A stretch of 64,000 nucleotides of DNA from VRUE01 sp963814915 (GCA_963814915.1 CAWFEI010000005.1:62001-126000), one strand, 5' to 3'; positions 52,470 through 61,999 are shown, counted from the stretch's first letter. The notes: generated by a model from the letters alone, not told the origin. Numbers and translations are program-made.

Positions 52470-52780
52470 CCGATCCGCCCCAGCTGGTGCTCTACTCGCG
52501 ACCCGACTGCCACCTCTGCGAGCAGGCGCTGAATGAGCTCGTCGCCCTGTATCGCGAGGGCTACCGCTTCGACCTGCATGAGATCGACATCGAGAGCGAC
52601 GAAGAGCTCCTGCGGCGGATGCTCGAGCGCATTCCGGTCCTCGAGTTGAACGGGGAGGTCGTCTCCGAGCTGGTCCTCGACCAAACCTCCGTTCGCGCCC
52701 GGCTCGATACTGTGGTGGCCGATGATCGACCCGGCGGTGGAGGAGCTCCCAGTGCCCAGTGGGCTGATCGGCGACGGTGA
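52466..52780 (+). CDS. Glutaredoxin-like protein (DUF836-type)
   Basis: 104 residues from ATG 52466, overlapping tsaD by 4 nt. Thioredoxin-fold opening LVLYSRPDCHLCEQALNELV with a CxxC redox pair, then FDLHEIDIESDEELLRRMLE, IPVLELNGEVV (cis-Pro) and a C-terminal Gly/Pro tail read through the rex start. Short glutaredoxin-like proteins of this kind often sit near thiol or redox genes; the neighbour rex senses NADH. Partner unknown. Confidence 0.8.
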   Translation: MTDPPQLVLYSRPDCHLCEQALNELVALYREGYRFDLHEIDIESDEELLRRMLERIPVLELNGEVVSELVLDQTSVRARLDTVVADDRPGGGGAPSAQWADRRR

Positions 52781-53393
52781 TCGCCTTTCGCTCGGCGTCG
52801 CCGCGCGCCTTTCCCGCTATCTGCAGGTGCTGACGCAGGCGCGCAAGATGGGCCGCGAGACGATCTCCTCGCAGGAACTCTCCGAGTACACGCACATCAA
52901 CCCGACGCAGATCCGGCGCGACCTGTCCGGCTTCGGCAAATTCGGCAAACGCGGCGTCGGCTACGGAGTCGACTCGCTGGTCGGGGAGATCCGCAAGATC
53001 CTGCGCACCTCAGGCCAGCACAACATCGCTCTGTTCGGCGCCGGCAACCTCGGCCAGGCGATCGCCAGCTCCGACATCTTTGCCGACCACGGTTTCGAGG
53101 TCGTCGCGATGTTCGACATCGACCCCTCGGTCGTCGGCAATCAGGTCGGTAGCCTGCAGGTGCGCGACTTTGGCGACCTCGAGGGGATCGTCGCCGAGCA
53201 GGAGATCGTCGTCGGCGTGCTCGCCGTGCCCGCGGCGGCGGCGCAGGCGGTCGCCGACCGGCTGGTCGAGGCAGGGGTGAAGATCATCTTCAACTACTCC
53301 GAGCAGCTGCTGCAGGTGCCGCCCGAGGTCACGGTCCACACCTCCAGCCCCGCCGTCGACCTCCTCTACGCGCTCTACTTCTACCTGACCTAG
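52722..53393 (+). CDS. rex: Redox-sensing transcriptional repressor Rex
   Basis: 223 residues from ATG 52722, overlapping the glutaredoxin-like gene by 59 nt. N-terminal winged helix (RLSRYLQVLTQARKMGRETI, HINPTQIRRDLSGFGKFGKR, GVGY) and C-terminal Rossmann domain (NIALFGAGNLGQAIASSDIF, MFDIDPSVVG, LAVPAAAAQAVADRLVEAGV, IFNYSEQLLQVPPEVTV). Rex leaves its operators when NADH/NAD+ rises, controlling respiration and fermentation genes. No Rex operator was identified here. Confidence 0.95.
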   Translation: MIDPAVEELPVPSGLIGDGDRLSLGVAARLSRYLQVLTQARKMGRETISSQELSEYTHINPTQIRRDLSGFGKFGKRGVGYGVDSLVGEIRKILRTSGQHNIALFGAGNLGQAIASSDIFADHGFEVVAMFDIDPSVVGNQVGSLQVRDFGDLEGIVAEQEIVVGVLAVPAAAAQAVADRLVEAGVKIIFNYSEQLLQVPPEVTVHTSSPAVDLLYALYFYLT

Positions 53394-53409
53394 AACGGAT
53401 ACCGGACCC

Positions 53410-54576
53410 TTGTCCCTGGACCTCGAGCTGGCTCGGGAGAGATTCGAGTCCTCCACCGACTTCACGGTCGGGCTCGAGGAGGAGTTCGCGATCCTCGACC
53501 CGGCGACGCTGGAGCTGGAGCACCGTTTCGAGGAGCTCCACGCCGCCTGTCTGGAGGACGAGGTGTTGGCCGAATCCGCCGCCGGCGAGCTGATCGCCTC
53601 GGAGATCGAGATCCGCTCGGGTCGGGCCGAGTCCTTTGCGGCGGCCGTGGAGGCCCAGGGCGAGCGCCGCAGGCGTCTCTTCGCGTTGGCGGACGGCATG
53701 GGGCTGGCCCTCGGCGCGATGGGCACCCACCCCTGGGCGAGCTACCTGGACCAGAGGATCATCGACACGCCCCACTACAACCGGCTGCGCGCCGAACTGG
53801 GCTATGTGGCGCAGCGCAACAACACGTGGAGCATGCACGTGCACATGGGCGTGCGCGGCGCCGACCGGGCGATCGCGGTCTGCGACTGGATGCGCGAGCT
53901 GCTGCCGCTGCTGCTCGCCGTCTCGGCCAACTCGCCATTCCTCGACCGCCGCGACAGCGGCCTGCACACGGTCCGCACGGAGATCTTCACCCGCACCTTC
54001 CCGCGTTGCGGGGTGCCCAGCCCGTTCGTCGACTGGCGCAGATACGCGGAGTTCATCGCGATGCTGCAACGGACCGGGACGGTTGTCGAGTCGACCCAAC
54101 TCTGGTGGAGCGTTCGCCCACACCACGAATTCGGCACGGTCGAGGTGCGGATCTGCGACGCGCAGACCCGCGGCGAGGAGTCCTTCGGGTTGGCGGCGCT
54201 GATCGCCGCCTGCATCGCCCAGACCGCGCTGGACTACGACGAGCACGGCTACGACGGGGCAGGGCGGCCATTGCTTGACCGCGAGATCGAGGAGAACCTC
54301 TGGCGGGCTATCCGCCACGGGATGAGCGGCCGCCTGATCGACTTCCGCCGTGGCAAGGAGATCGAGGCGCGTACCGTGCTCGAGGGCCTGCTGGAGTGGA
54401 CCGGGCCCGCCCGGGCGGCGCTGGGCATCGATCCCCGCCTGCCGGAGAGCAATGGGGCCCAGCGTTCGCGCGAGGCGCTCGACGCCGGAATCTCGATCGA
54501 GGACGTCTATCGGGACGCCGTCAAGGAGACGCACCGCACCTATCCGCGGCCCCTTATAGACTCCCGCGCCGCTTAA
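53410..54576 (+). CDS. Carboxylate-amine ligase (GCS2/YbdK family)
   Basis: 388 residues from TTG 53410. Glutamate-cysteine ligase type 2 features: VGLEEEFAILDPATLELEHR, ASEIEIRSGRAES, MGTHPWASYLDQRI, YVAQRNNTWSMHVHMGVRGA, LLAVSANSPFLDRRDSGLHT, WWSVRPHHEFGTVEVRICDA. Members ligate glutamate to cysteine or another amine weakly; in actinobacteria many have unproven substrates. The location after a glutaredoxin-like gene and rex hints at thiol chemistry, but this is inference. hppA follows after 19 nt. Confidence 0.88.
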   Translation: MSLDLELARERFESSTDFTVGLEEEFAILDPATLELEHRFEELHAACLEDEVLAESAAGELIASEIEIRSGRAESFAAAVEAQGERRRRLFALADGMGLALGAMGTHPWASYLDQRIIDTPHYNRLRAELGYVAQRNNTWSMHVHMGVRGADRAIAVCDWMRELLPLLLAVSANSPFLDRRDSGLHTVRTEIFTRTFPRCGVPSPFVDWRRYAEFIAMLQRTGTVVESTQLWWSVRPHHEFGTVEVRICDAQTRGEESFGLAALIAACIAQTALDYDEHGYDGAGRPLLDREIEENLWRAIRHGMSGRLIDFRRGKEIEARTVLEGLLEWTGPARAALGIDPRLPESNGAQRSREALDAGISIEDVYRDAVKETHRTYPRPLIDSRAA

Positions 54577-54595
54577 AACGACGGAGGAACCGACC

Positions 54596-56683
54596 TTGAC
54601 CAGCTTCTTGACCGATTACGGAGTCGTCGTCGCGCTTGTGTGTGCCGGCGCGGCAGTTGTATACGGATTGATCATCACCCAGCGCCTGCTCGCGAAGTCG
54701 CCGGGCAACGACCGGATGCAGGAGATCTCCGGCGCTGTGCAGGAGGGGGCGAAGGCCTACCTCAACCGCCAGTACACGATCATCGCCGCGGTCGCCGTGC
54801 CGATTGCGATCGTCCTCTGGCTGCTGCAGGACTACAAGACCGCGATCGGATTCGTGATCGGCGGCGCCCTCTCCGGCGCGACCGGGTTCATCGGCATGAA
54901 CCTCTCGGTGCGCGCCAACTCGCGCGTCGCCGAGGCCGCGCGCGGCGGCGTCCCGCCGGCGCTCGACGTCGCCTTCAAGGGCGGCTCGGTCACCGGTTTG
55001 CTCGTCGTCGGCCTGGCGCTGCTCGGCGTCGCCGGCTACTACGGCATCCTCGTGCTCACCGGGTCGACCGACAAGGAGGCCGTCGACGCGCTCGTCGGGC
55101 TCGGTTTCGGCGGCTCGTTGATCTCGGTCTTCGCCCGGCTCGGCGGCGGCATCTTTACCAAGGCCGCCGACGTCGGCGCCGACCTGGTCGGCAAGGTCGA
55201 GGCGGGGATCCCGGAGGACGACCCCCGCAATCCGGCCGTGATCGCGGACAACGTCGGCGACAACGTCGGCGACTGCGCCGGCATGGCCGCCGACCTCTTC
55301 GAGACCTACGCGGTCACCTCGGTCGCCGTGATGCTGCTCGGCGTGCTCACCTTCACCGGCTCGGGCGGGGACTTCTCGCGCGAGGTGGCGATCTTCCCGC
55401 TGGTCATCGGCGGCGTCGCGATCATCGCCTCGATCATCGGGGCGCTTTCGGTGCGGACCAAATCGGACCGGGTCGAGGGCGCCCTCTACCAAGGCCTGAT
55501 CATCTCCGGGATCCTCTCGATCGCGGCGTTCTACCCCGTCACCGACTGGCTGATGAGCGACCCGGTGCGGCTCGGCCTCAGCACCGCCGCCGACGCCGTC
55601 AGCGTCACCGACCTATGGCTCTGCGCCGTGATCGGGGTCGCCGTGACCGCGCTACTTTTTGTCATCACCGAATTTTATACGTCGACCCGCTTCCGGCCGG
55701 TCAAGTCGATCGCCGAGGCCTCTGAGACCGGTCACGCGACCAACATCATCCAGGGGCTCGCACAGGGCTTCCAGTCGACCGCCGCTCCGGCGCTCGTCCT
55801 CGCTCTGGCGATCCTCGCCGCGAACGAGCTGGCGGGCATCTACGGCATCGGCATCGCCGTGATGGCACAGCTCTCGCTCTGCGGCCTGATTGTCGCCCTC
55901 GACGCATTCGGCCCGATCACCGACAACGCCGGCGGCATCGCCGAGATGGCGGACCTGCCGGAGGATGTGCGCAACGTCACCGACCCGCTCGACGCGGTCG
56001 GCAACACGACCAAGGCGGTCACCAAGGGTTACGCGATCGGCTCCGCCGCGCTCGCCGCGCTGGTGCTGTTCGCCGCCTTCAAGAGCGAATTGGCCGGGGA
56101 GGCGCCTGCTGGGTTCGATCTCAACAGCCTCTTCAACCTGAGCAGCCCGGACGTCCTGATCGGGCTGATCATCGGCGGCATGATGGTCTACCTGTTCGCG
56201 GCCTTCGCGATCGAGGCCGTCGGCCGCGCCGGCGGTCAGGTGGTCGAACAGGTTCGCGAGCAGTTCCGTGAGCACCCCGGGATCATGGAGGGGACCGAGA
56301 AACCCGACTACGCGAAAACGGTCAGCATCGTGACCCTCGCGGCGCAGAAGGAGATGATCCTTCCCGCGTTGATCCCGATCCTCGTTCCGGTTGTCGTCGG
56401 CCTGCTCAGCGTCAACGCGCTCGGCGGCCTGCTGATCGGCGTAATCGTCGTCGGCCTCTTCGCCGCGATCTCGATGACCGCCGGCGGCGGTGCCTGGGAC
56501 AACGCCAAGAAGCTGATCGAGGACGGCGCCCACGGCGGCAAAGGCTCCCAGGCCCACGAAGCCTCGGTGACCGGCGACACGGTCGGCGATCCCTACAAGG
56601 ACACGGCCGGCCCGGCGATCAACCCGATGATCAAGGTGGCAAACATCGTCGCCATCCTGATCATCCCGATAGTCCACTTTTAG
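54596..56683 (+). CDS. hppA: Membrane-bound proton-pumping pyrophosphatase
   Basis: 695 residues from TTG 54596 with GGAGG about 8 nt upstream. About 16 membrane helices; pyrophosphate site DVGADLVGKVEAGIPEDDPR and NVGDNVGDCAGMAADLFE; second conserved block FGPITDNAGGIAEM; C-terminal DTVGDPYKDTAGPAINPMIK. In the determinant GNTTKAVTKGYAIGSAAL, Lys follows GNTT where potassium-dependent enzymes have Ala, indicating the potassium-independent H+-pumping class. It couples PPi hydrolysis to proton export. Confidence 0.96.
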   Translation: MTSFLTDYGVVVALVCAGAAVVYGLIITQRLLAKSPGNDRMQEISGAVQEGAKAYLNRQYTIIAAVAVPIAIVLWLLQDYKTAIGFVIGGALSGATGFIGMNLSVRANSRVAEAARGGVPPALDVAFKGGSVTGLLVVGLALLGVAGYYGILVLTGSTDKEAVDALVGLGFGGSLISVFARLGGGIFTKAADVGADLVGKVEAGIPEDDPRNPAVIADNVGDNVGDCAGMAADLFETYAVTSVAVMLLGVLTFTGSGGDFSREVAIFPLVIGGVAIIASIIGALSVRTKSDRVEGALYQGLIISGILSIAAFYPVTDWLMSDPVRLGLSTAADAVSVTDLWLCAVIGVAVTALLFVITEFYTSTRFRPVKSIAEASETGHATNIIQGLAQGFQSTAAPALVLALAILAANELAGIYGIGIAVMAQLSLCGLIVALDAFGPITDNAGGIAEMADLPEDVRNVTDPLDAVGNTTKAVTKGYAIGSAALAALVLFAAFKSELAGEAPAGFDLNSLFNLSSPDVLIGLIIGGMMVYLFAAFAIEAVGRAGGQVVEQVREQFREHPGIMEGTEKPDYAKTVSIVTLAAQKEMILPALIPILVPVVVGLLSVNALGGLLIGVIVVGLFAAISMTAGGGAWDNAKKLIEDGAHGGKGSQAHEASVTGDTVGDPYKDTAGPAINPMIKVANIVAILIIPIVHF

Positions 56684-56695
56684 GCAGCGGAAAGG

Positions 56696-56805
56696 GGAGG
56701 GGCGAGTGTGCCCCTCCCCCGAAGGCCGTCGCGCAGCTGGGGCGCCGGTGATGGTGCGGGGCGCGGTTCCAGGAGCCTTCGTGGGAGGGGCACACTCACC
56801 CCTCC
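56696..56805. repeat. Nested inverted repeat between hppA and the oxidase gene
   Basis: Arms 56696-56718 and 56783-56805 (23 nt) are reverse complements with one mismatch. After a 2-nt interruption the pairing continues through GAAGGC/GCCTTC (about 56721-56726 and 56775-56780). Each arm is itself a small hairpin (GGAGGGG/CCCCTCC around 8 nt). It follows hppA by 13 nt and could act as a terminator or be a short mobile inverted-repeat element; no U-tract and no gene lie within. Confidence 0.6.
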
Positions 56806-56830
56806 TCGTGGGCGCAGATAATGGGTTGAC

Positions 56831-57922
56831 GTGAGCGACGACTTGATCAATGTCGCCGACTTCGCCCGGGTCGCCGAGGAGAAGCTGGATACCGGGACGG
56901 CCGGGTATTTCTTCGGCGGGGCCGGGGATGAGCTGACGCTGCGCGAGAACGTGGATGCTTGGCGGGGTTGGCGGTTGCGACCGCGGGTGCTTGCCGGGCT
57001 CGACGAGTGGCGAACCGAGGCAAAGGTGCTCGGGGCTGAGCTCTCGATGCCCGTGCTGGTCGCGCCCGTGGCCTACCAGGGACTGGTCGACCCAGGCGCC
57101 GAGGGCGCGATGGCGCGGGCGGCGGCGGATGCGGGGACGGTCATGTGCCTCTCGACCCTGGCGACGATGCGGCCGCGGCCCGTCGCCGAGGCCGCGCCGC
57201 GGGGGCGCCGCTGGTTTCAGCTGTACTGCTTCCGCGACGAGGGGATCACCGGCGCGCTGATCGACGAGGCCGTCGAGTGCGGTTACGAGGCGATCGTCGT
57301 CACCGTAGACGCGCCGCGCGGCGGCAATCGCGAGCGCGACCGGCGCACCGGCTTCGCGATCCCTGCGGAGGTCGGAGTGCCCAGCGTCGAAGCGGCGCTC
57401 GGCTCCGGGCGGGCGATCACGATCGAGGAAACCTTCGACCTGATGGAACCGGCGCTGAGCTGGTCGAGCCTCGCGGATCTCGCCTCGGAGTGCACCGTGC
57501 CGGTCCTCGTCAAGGGGGTGCTCACCGCCGAGGACGCGGCGGCGGCGGTCGAGTGCGGTGCCGCGGGAGTCGTCGTCTCCAATCACGGCGGGCGCCAGCT
57601 CGATCGCAGCCTGGCCACCGCCGACGCCCTGCCCGAGGTCGTCGACGCGGTCGCGGGCCGCGGCGTCGTGTTGGTCGACGGCGGCATCCGCCGCGGGGTC
57701 GACGTCGCGATCGCACTGGCGTTGGGCGCCAGCGCGGTCCTGGTCGGCCGGCCGACCCTGTGGGGCCTCGCGGCAGGAGGCGAGGCGGGAGCGAGGCGCG
57801 TGCTGGAGATCCTCCGCGCCGAGCTCGAGTTGACACTTGCCCTCTGCGGCTGCTCTTCGCCCGCAGAGTTGGGCCGTACCCACGTGCGGCGGGCACCGGC
57901 GGCCCCCGTATATTCGGTCTGA
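56831..57922 (+). CDS. FMN-dependent alpha-hydroxy-acid oxidizing protein
   Basis: 363 residues from GTG 56831; GATAAT 8 nt upstream suggests a leaderless start. TIM-barrel of the lactate/glycolate oxidase family: LINVADFARVAEEKLDTGTA, YFFGGAGDE, VAPVAYQGLVDPGAEGAMAR, WFQLYCFRD, FMN-binding LVKGVLTAEDAAAAVECGAA, active-site SNHGGRQLDRS (His and Arg), VDGGIRRGVDVAIALALGAS. It oxidises an L-2-hydroxy acid such as lactate or glycolate to the keto acid, passing electrons to O2 or another acceptor. Specificity is not predictable by eye. Confidence 0.9.
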   Translation: MSDDLINVADFARVAEEKLDTGTAGYFFGGAGDELTLRENVDAWRGWRLRPRVLAGLDEWRTEAKVLGAELSMPVLVAPVAYQGLVDPGAEGAMARAAADAGTVMCLSTLATMRPRPVAEAAPRGRRWFQLYCFRDEGITGALIDEAVECGYEAIVVTVDAPRGGNRERDRRTGFAIPAEVGVPSVEAALGSGRAITIEETFDLMEPALSWSSLADLASECTVPVLVKGVLTAEDAAAAVECGAAGVVVSNHGGRQLDRSLATADALPEVVDAVAGRGVVLVDGGIRRGVDVAIALALGASAVLVGRPTLWGLAAGGEAGARRVLEILRAELELTLALCGCSSPAELGRTHVRRAPAAPVYSV

Positions 57923-57946
57923 GTGACCCGCCCCAGCAACTGATCG

Positions 57947-59845
57947 ATGGCGCAGCGAATCCCCAGAGACGAATCGCTGAGCCGTGTCCACGGCGTCGGC
58001 TCCCTCTTCTCGGCCGCCTACGGCAACGTCGGCTCCTCGATCTACTACGCCCTCGGCGTCACCGCCGCCTTCGCCCTCGGCCTCACCCCGGTCGCCTTCG
58101 CGATCACCGGGATCATCTTCATGTTCACGGCGGCCACCTACGCCGAGGCGACCGTGATGTACCCGGAGGCGGGCGGCTCTTCGAGCTTCGCCCGCCACGC
58201 CTTCAACGAGATGGTCAGCTTCGTCGCGGCCTGGGGCCAGATGCTCAACTACGTGATCACGGTCGCAATCTCGGCCTACTTCGTGCCCCACTACCTGGCC
58301 GTCTTCTGGCGGCCGCTGCACCACGGCCCGGGCGACATCGTCGCCGGGGCGATTCTGATCGCCGCCCTCGCGGTGCTCAACATCCGCGGCTCGCAGGAGT
58401 CGGCGAAACTGAACCTGGTCCTGGCGATGGCCGACCTCGCCACCCAGGTGGTCCTGGTTGGGATCGGGATCGTCCTCGTGCTCAGCCCCGGGGTCCTGAT
58501 CGACAACATCCACCTCGGCGTCGCGCCGAGCTGGAGCGATTTCGCACTCGGGATCGCGGTCGGGATGATCGCCTACACCGGGATCGAGACGATCTCGAAC
58601 ATGGCCGAGGAGGCAAAGGACGCGGCGAAGACGATCCCCCGCAGCGTCGGCTTCACCGTTATCGCCGTGCTCGGCCTGTACCTGCTGATCCCGGTGGTGG
58701 CGCTCTCGGCGATGCCGGTCACCGCCGACGCCGCGGGGCAGTACAGCACCGAACTGGGCAAGGAGTTCGCCAACGACCCGATTCTCGGCATCGTTGAGAA
58801 CCTCGGGCTCAGCGGCGGCCTGACCGAAGCGCTGCGCTTCTACGTCGGCATCCTCGCCGCGGTGATCCTCCTGATCGCGACCAACGCGGGCTTGATCGGC
58901 GTCTCCCGCCTGACCTATTCGATGGGGCAGCACCGCCAGCTGCCCGAGAGCCTGCGCCAGGTCCATCCCCGCTACCGCACTCCCTACATCGCGATCCTCG
59001 TCTTCGCCGCAATCGCGATGGTGACGCTGCTGCCCGGAAAGACCGACTTCCTGGCGACGATGTACTCGTTCGGCGCGATGCTCTCCTTCACGATCGCCCA
59101 CGTCTCGGTCATCCGCCTGCGCCAGAAACACGCAGACGTCGCGCGGCCGTGGAGGCCACCGCTCAACTTCCGCGCCTTCGGCTTCGAAGTCCCGCTGTCC
59201 GCCGTGCTCGGCGCGCTGGGCACCTTCTCCGCCTGGATCGTCGTGATGGCGCTCAACCCGAGCACGCTCGTCGTCGGGCTCGGCTGGATGGCCCTGGGGG
59301 TGTTGATCTACATCCTCTACCGTCGCAATCAGCGGCTGCCGTTGACGGAGACGGTCAAGGTGGTCACGCCGGAGCCGCTCGGGGTCGAGGAGATCGAGTA
59401 CCGAAGTGTCCTGGTCGCCTTCGAGGACGACGCGCCGTTCTCCGAGGAGATGGTCGCGACCGCGGTGAAGTTGGCGTCGAAACGCCGTCGCGGCATTCAT
59501 ATCCACGCGCTGCTGACCGTTCCCACCAATCTGCCGCTGGACGCCGAGATGCGCGACGCCGAAGAACAGGCGCAGAGCAAGGTCGAGCAGGCGAAGCTGA
59601 TCGGCGGCCAGCGGGTGACCGGGCACGTTGAGCGGGTGCGGCCGGGCCAGGCGGGGTACTCGATTGCCGGGGAGGCGAAGTTGATCAACGCCGCCGCGGT
59701 CGTTGTCTGGCTGCGCTACCGCGACGGCACGCCGCTCTACGACAAGACCCTGCAGACGGTGCTCGGCGAGCGGCCCTGCCGGGTGATCGTCGTCTCGGAG
59801 AAGGGTGCCCGCCCGGGCACCGAGGCCGCCCCGGCACTCACCTAG
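57947..59845 (+). CDS. APC-superfamily permease with a C-terminal universal-stress-protein domain
   Basis: 632 residues. N-terminal APC fold with about 12 helices beginning GNVGSSIYYALGVTAAFALG and containing EAGGSSSFARHAFNEMVSF. From ~485 (YRSVLVAFEDDAPFSEEMVA) a cytoplasmic USP-like domain that may bind nucleotides. A similar permease lies next to the ceoB/ceoC (TrkA-type) genes in mycobacteria, and the potassium importer KimA also has an APC core with a USP tail, so a potassium or cation role is plausible; amino-acid transport is the alternative. Followed by a 57-residue membrane protein and a paralogue. Confidence 0.82.
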   Translation: MAQRIPRDESLSRVHGVGSLFSAAYGNVGSSIYYALGVTAAFALGLTPVAFAITGIIFMFTAATYAEATVMYPEAGGSSSFARHAFNEMVSFVAAWGQMLNYVITVAISAYFVPHYLAVFWRPLHHGPGDIVAGAILIAALAVLNIRGSQESAKLNLVLAMADLATQVVLVGIGIVLVLSPGVLIDNIHLGVAPSWSDFALGIAVGMIAYTGIETISNMAEEAKDAAKTIPRSVGFTVIAVLGLYLLIPVVALSAMPVTADAAGQYSTELGKEFANDPILGIVENLGLSGGLTEALRFYVGILAAVILLIATNAGLIGVSRLTYSMGQHRQLPESLRQVHPRYRTPYIAILVFAAIAMVTLLPGKTDFLATMYSFGAMLSFTIAHVSVIRLRQKHADVARPWRPPLNFRAFGFEVPLSAVLGALGTFSAWIVVMALNPSTLVVGLGWMALGVLIYILYRRNQRLPLTETVKVVTPEPLGVEEIEYRSVLVAFEDDAPFSEEMVATAVKLASKRRRGIHIHALLTVPTNLPLDAEMRDAEEQAQSKVEQAKLIGGQRVTGHVERVRPGQAGYSIAGEAKLINAAAVVVWLRYRDGTPLYDKTLQTVLGERPCRVIVVSEKGARPGTEAAPALT

Positions 59846-59855
59846 AATCGCCCGC

Positions 59856-60029
59856 GTGTACCAGGGTTCCATCCGGCTGCTGTCCTTCATCTTCCTAGCC
59901 TTGGGCCTGGCGATCCTCGGCAGCACCTTCGCCCACGGCGGCGGCCCCCTGTCCCTGGGCACGCTCCTCGGCATCGCCTTTCTCGCCGTCGGCGGGGCCC
60001 GGCTCTGGATGAGCGGGCTCTTCCGATGA
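59856..60029 (+). CDS. Small two-helix membrane protein
   Basis: 57 residues from GTG 59856; TAGAAT (59843-59848) is exactly 7 nt upstream. Two hydrophobic helices (LLSFIFLALGLAILGSTFAH and LGTLLGIAFLAVGGARLWMS) separated by a Gly-rich turn. The stop overlaps the following permease by 4 nt, so it is translationally coupled to it and may be a small accessory subunit. No family recognised. Confidence 0.75.
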   Translation: MYQGSIRLLSFIFLALGLAILGSTFAHGGGPLSLGTLLGIAFLAVGGARLWMSGLFR

Positions 60030-61975
60030 ACAAGCCCGAGCAGAGCTCGCGTCTGGAGCCGCTGCTGCGCCGCGGCGTCGGGGTGCCCGGCCTCTTCGTC
60101 GCCGTCTACTCCGTCGTCGGCTTCTCGATCTACTTCTCGCTCGGCATCGTCGCCGATCGCGGGCTCGGCCTGACGCCGCTGATCTTCCTCGCCTCCGGGT
60201 TGATGTTCGTGCTGACCACCTTCAGCTACGTCGAGGGCGGCGCGATGATCCGCGAACGCGGCGGCTCCTCCAGCTTCGCCCGACATGCCTTCAACGAGCT
60301 GATCGCCTTCATCGCCGGCTGGGCGATCCTGATCGACTACCTGATCGTCGCCGCGCTCGCCGCGATCTCCGTCCCGCACTACCTCAAACCGATATCGGGC
60401 GAGCTCTCGACCTCCGACTGGCAGATCCCCGTCGCGGCCGGCGTGATCGTTGCCGCCTGCGCGCTCAACATCCTCAACGTCACCGGCCGCGGCCGCGAGC
60501 GCACGCTCAGCGTCCTCGCGCTCGCAGACATCCTCCTGCAGGTTGCCGTCATCGCGGTCGGGGCGCTGACCGTGCTGCACCCGGACCGGCTCACCGAGCA
60601 GATCCACCTGTTCACCGATCCGACGCTGAAGGACATCGTCTACGCCTCGGTGATCGCGATGCTCGCCTACGCGGGGATCGAGGCGGCTGCCGACCTCGCC
60701 CCCGACATCGACGTCAAGCCCCGCGATCTGAAGCGGATCGTCTCGCTCGGCGCGGTCGCGGTGCCGTTCGTCTACGCCGGCATGGCGGCGATCGCGCTGA
60801 TGGCGGTGCCGGTCGTCGTCGGTCCGGACGGCCCCCAGACCGCCCTGGGGGACGAATACGTGCGCGCGCCGGTGCTGGGCGTCGTCTCGGCATTTCACCC
60901 CGCCTGGGTGTCGGACATCATGCGCTGGACCGTCGCCCTGATCGCGGTGCCGGTGCTCTTCTGGGCAACGACGACGGCGATGCTCGGCGTCTCACGGCAT
61001 ATCTACACGCTGGCCATCAACCGCCAGATCCCCAGTTGGCTGGGCAAGCTCAACGGCCGCTACGCGACACCGCACGTCGCGATCGTTCTCTCGGGCCTGA
61101 TCGCGATCGGCCTCGTCGCCCCGACCGATGTGAAGCTGCTGGCGAGCATCTACGCCTTCGGGGCGATGCTGGCGATCACGATCGCGCATTTCTCGATCCT
61201 GCGCCTGCGGATCGCCCAACCAGACCTGCCGCGCCCTTTCAGGGTGCCCTGGAATATCCGCTGGCGGGGTGCGCAACTGCCCGTCCCGGTGCTGTTCGCC
61301 GCCCTGCTCAGCGGCCTTTCCTTCCTCAGTGTGCTCGTCCTGCACGACACGGCCCGCTGGGTCGGCGGCGCCTGGATGGCCTTCGGTCTGGTCTTCTACG
61401 TCGTCTACCGCAAGCTGGTCGAGGGGACATCGCTGACCCGGCGGGTCTCGGTCACCGAGCGGGCACTGACCAAGCAGGTGCCCGAGATCTCCTACCGCAG
61501 CCTGCTCGTGCCGGTGTTCGGCACCGAGCTCGACGACGACATCGTCTCCACCGCCGGCCGCCTGGCCGCGGCGGAGAGCGAGGAGAGCGAAGATGCGAGC
61601 CTTGCGTTGGTCTACGTGATCGAGGTACCGCTGGCTCTGCCGCTCGACGCCGAGCTGCCGCCGGAGCGGGAGGAGGAGGCACGGCGGGCCTTGGAGCGCG
61701 CCCGGGAAATCGCGGAGGAGTACGCGGACGTCGCGGTCAGCACCGAGACGATCCGCGCCCGCAAGGTCGGCGCGGGGATCGTCGAGGCAGCGCGGAACAG
61801 CGGGGCGGAGGCGATCGTGATCGGAGGTGAGCCGCCGACCAAGATCCGCGGCGGCGCGACGATGGGTGGGATCGGCGCCGCCAAGCCGGCCGAGATCGGC
61901 GCCGCGACCGAGTACGTGCTGATGAAGGCCCCATGTCAGGTCCTGCTCACCGCGCCCCCGGAGGTGCCCGCATGA
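60026..61975 (+). CDS. APC-superfamily permease with a C-terminal universal-stress-protein domain (paralogue)
   Basis: 649 residues from ATG 60026. Same plan as the permease at 57947: APC core (VYSVVGFSIYFSLGIVADRG, ERGGSSSFARHAFNELIAFI, MLAYAGIEAAADLAPDIDVK) and a C-terminal USP domain from ~492 (YRSLLVPVFGTELDDDIVST) ending IVIGGEPPTKIRGG and VLMKAPCQVLL. The two permeases probably arose by tandem duplication and could form homo- or heterodimers. Two TrkA/RCK genes follow, supporting potassium-linked control. Confidence 0.82.
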   Translation: MNKPEQSSRLEPLLRRGVGVPGLFVAVYSVVGFSIYFSLGIVADRGLGLTPLIFLASGLMFVLTTFSYVEGGAMIRERGGSSSFARHAFNELIAFIAGWAILIDYLIVAALAAISVPHYLKPISGELSTSDWQIPVAAGVIVAACALNILNVTGRGRERTLSVLALADILLQVAVIAVGALTVLHPDRLTEQIHLFTDPTLKDIVYASVIAMLAYAGIEAAADLAPDIDVKPRDLKRIVSLGAVAVPFVYAGMAAIALMAVPVVVGPDGPQTALGDEYVRAPVLGVVSAFHPAWVSDIMRWTVALIAVPVLFWATTTAMLGVSRHIYTLAINRQIPSWLGKLNGRYATPHVAIVLSGLIAIGLVAPTDVKLLASIYAFGAMLAITIAHFSILRLRIAQPDLPRPFRVPWNIRWRGAQLPVPVLFAALLSGLSFLSVLVLHDTARWVGGAWMAFGLVFYVVYRKLVEGTSLTRRVSVTERALTKQVPEISYRSLLVPVFGTELDDDIVSTAGRLAAAESEESEDASLALVYVIEVPLALPLDAELPPEREEEARRALERAREIAEEYADVAVSTETIRARKVGAGIVEAARNSGAEAIVIGGEPPTKIRGGATMGGIGAAKPAEIGAATEYVLMKAPCQVLLTAPPEVPA

Positions 61976-61999
61976 CCCACGGCATCTAGTATCCGCGAC

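Noticed and set aside
55652..60898. A 1748-codon minus-strand reading frame across hppA, the oxidase and both permeases
   Set aside because: It is the antisense of well-supported genes, rich in Arg/Asp/Gly without domain motifs, and exists only because high GC removes stops.
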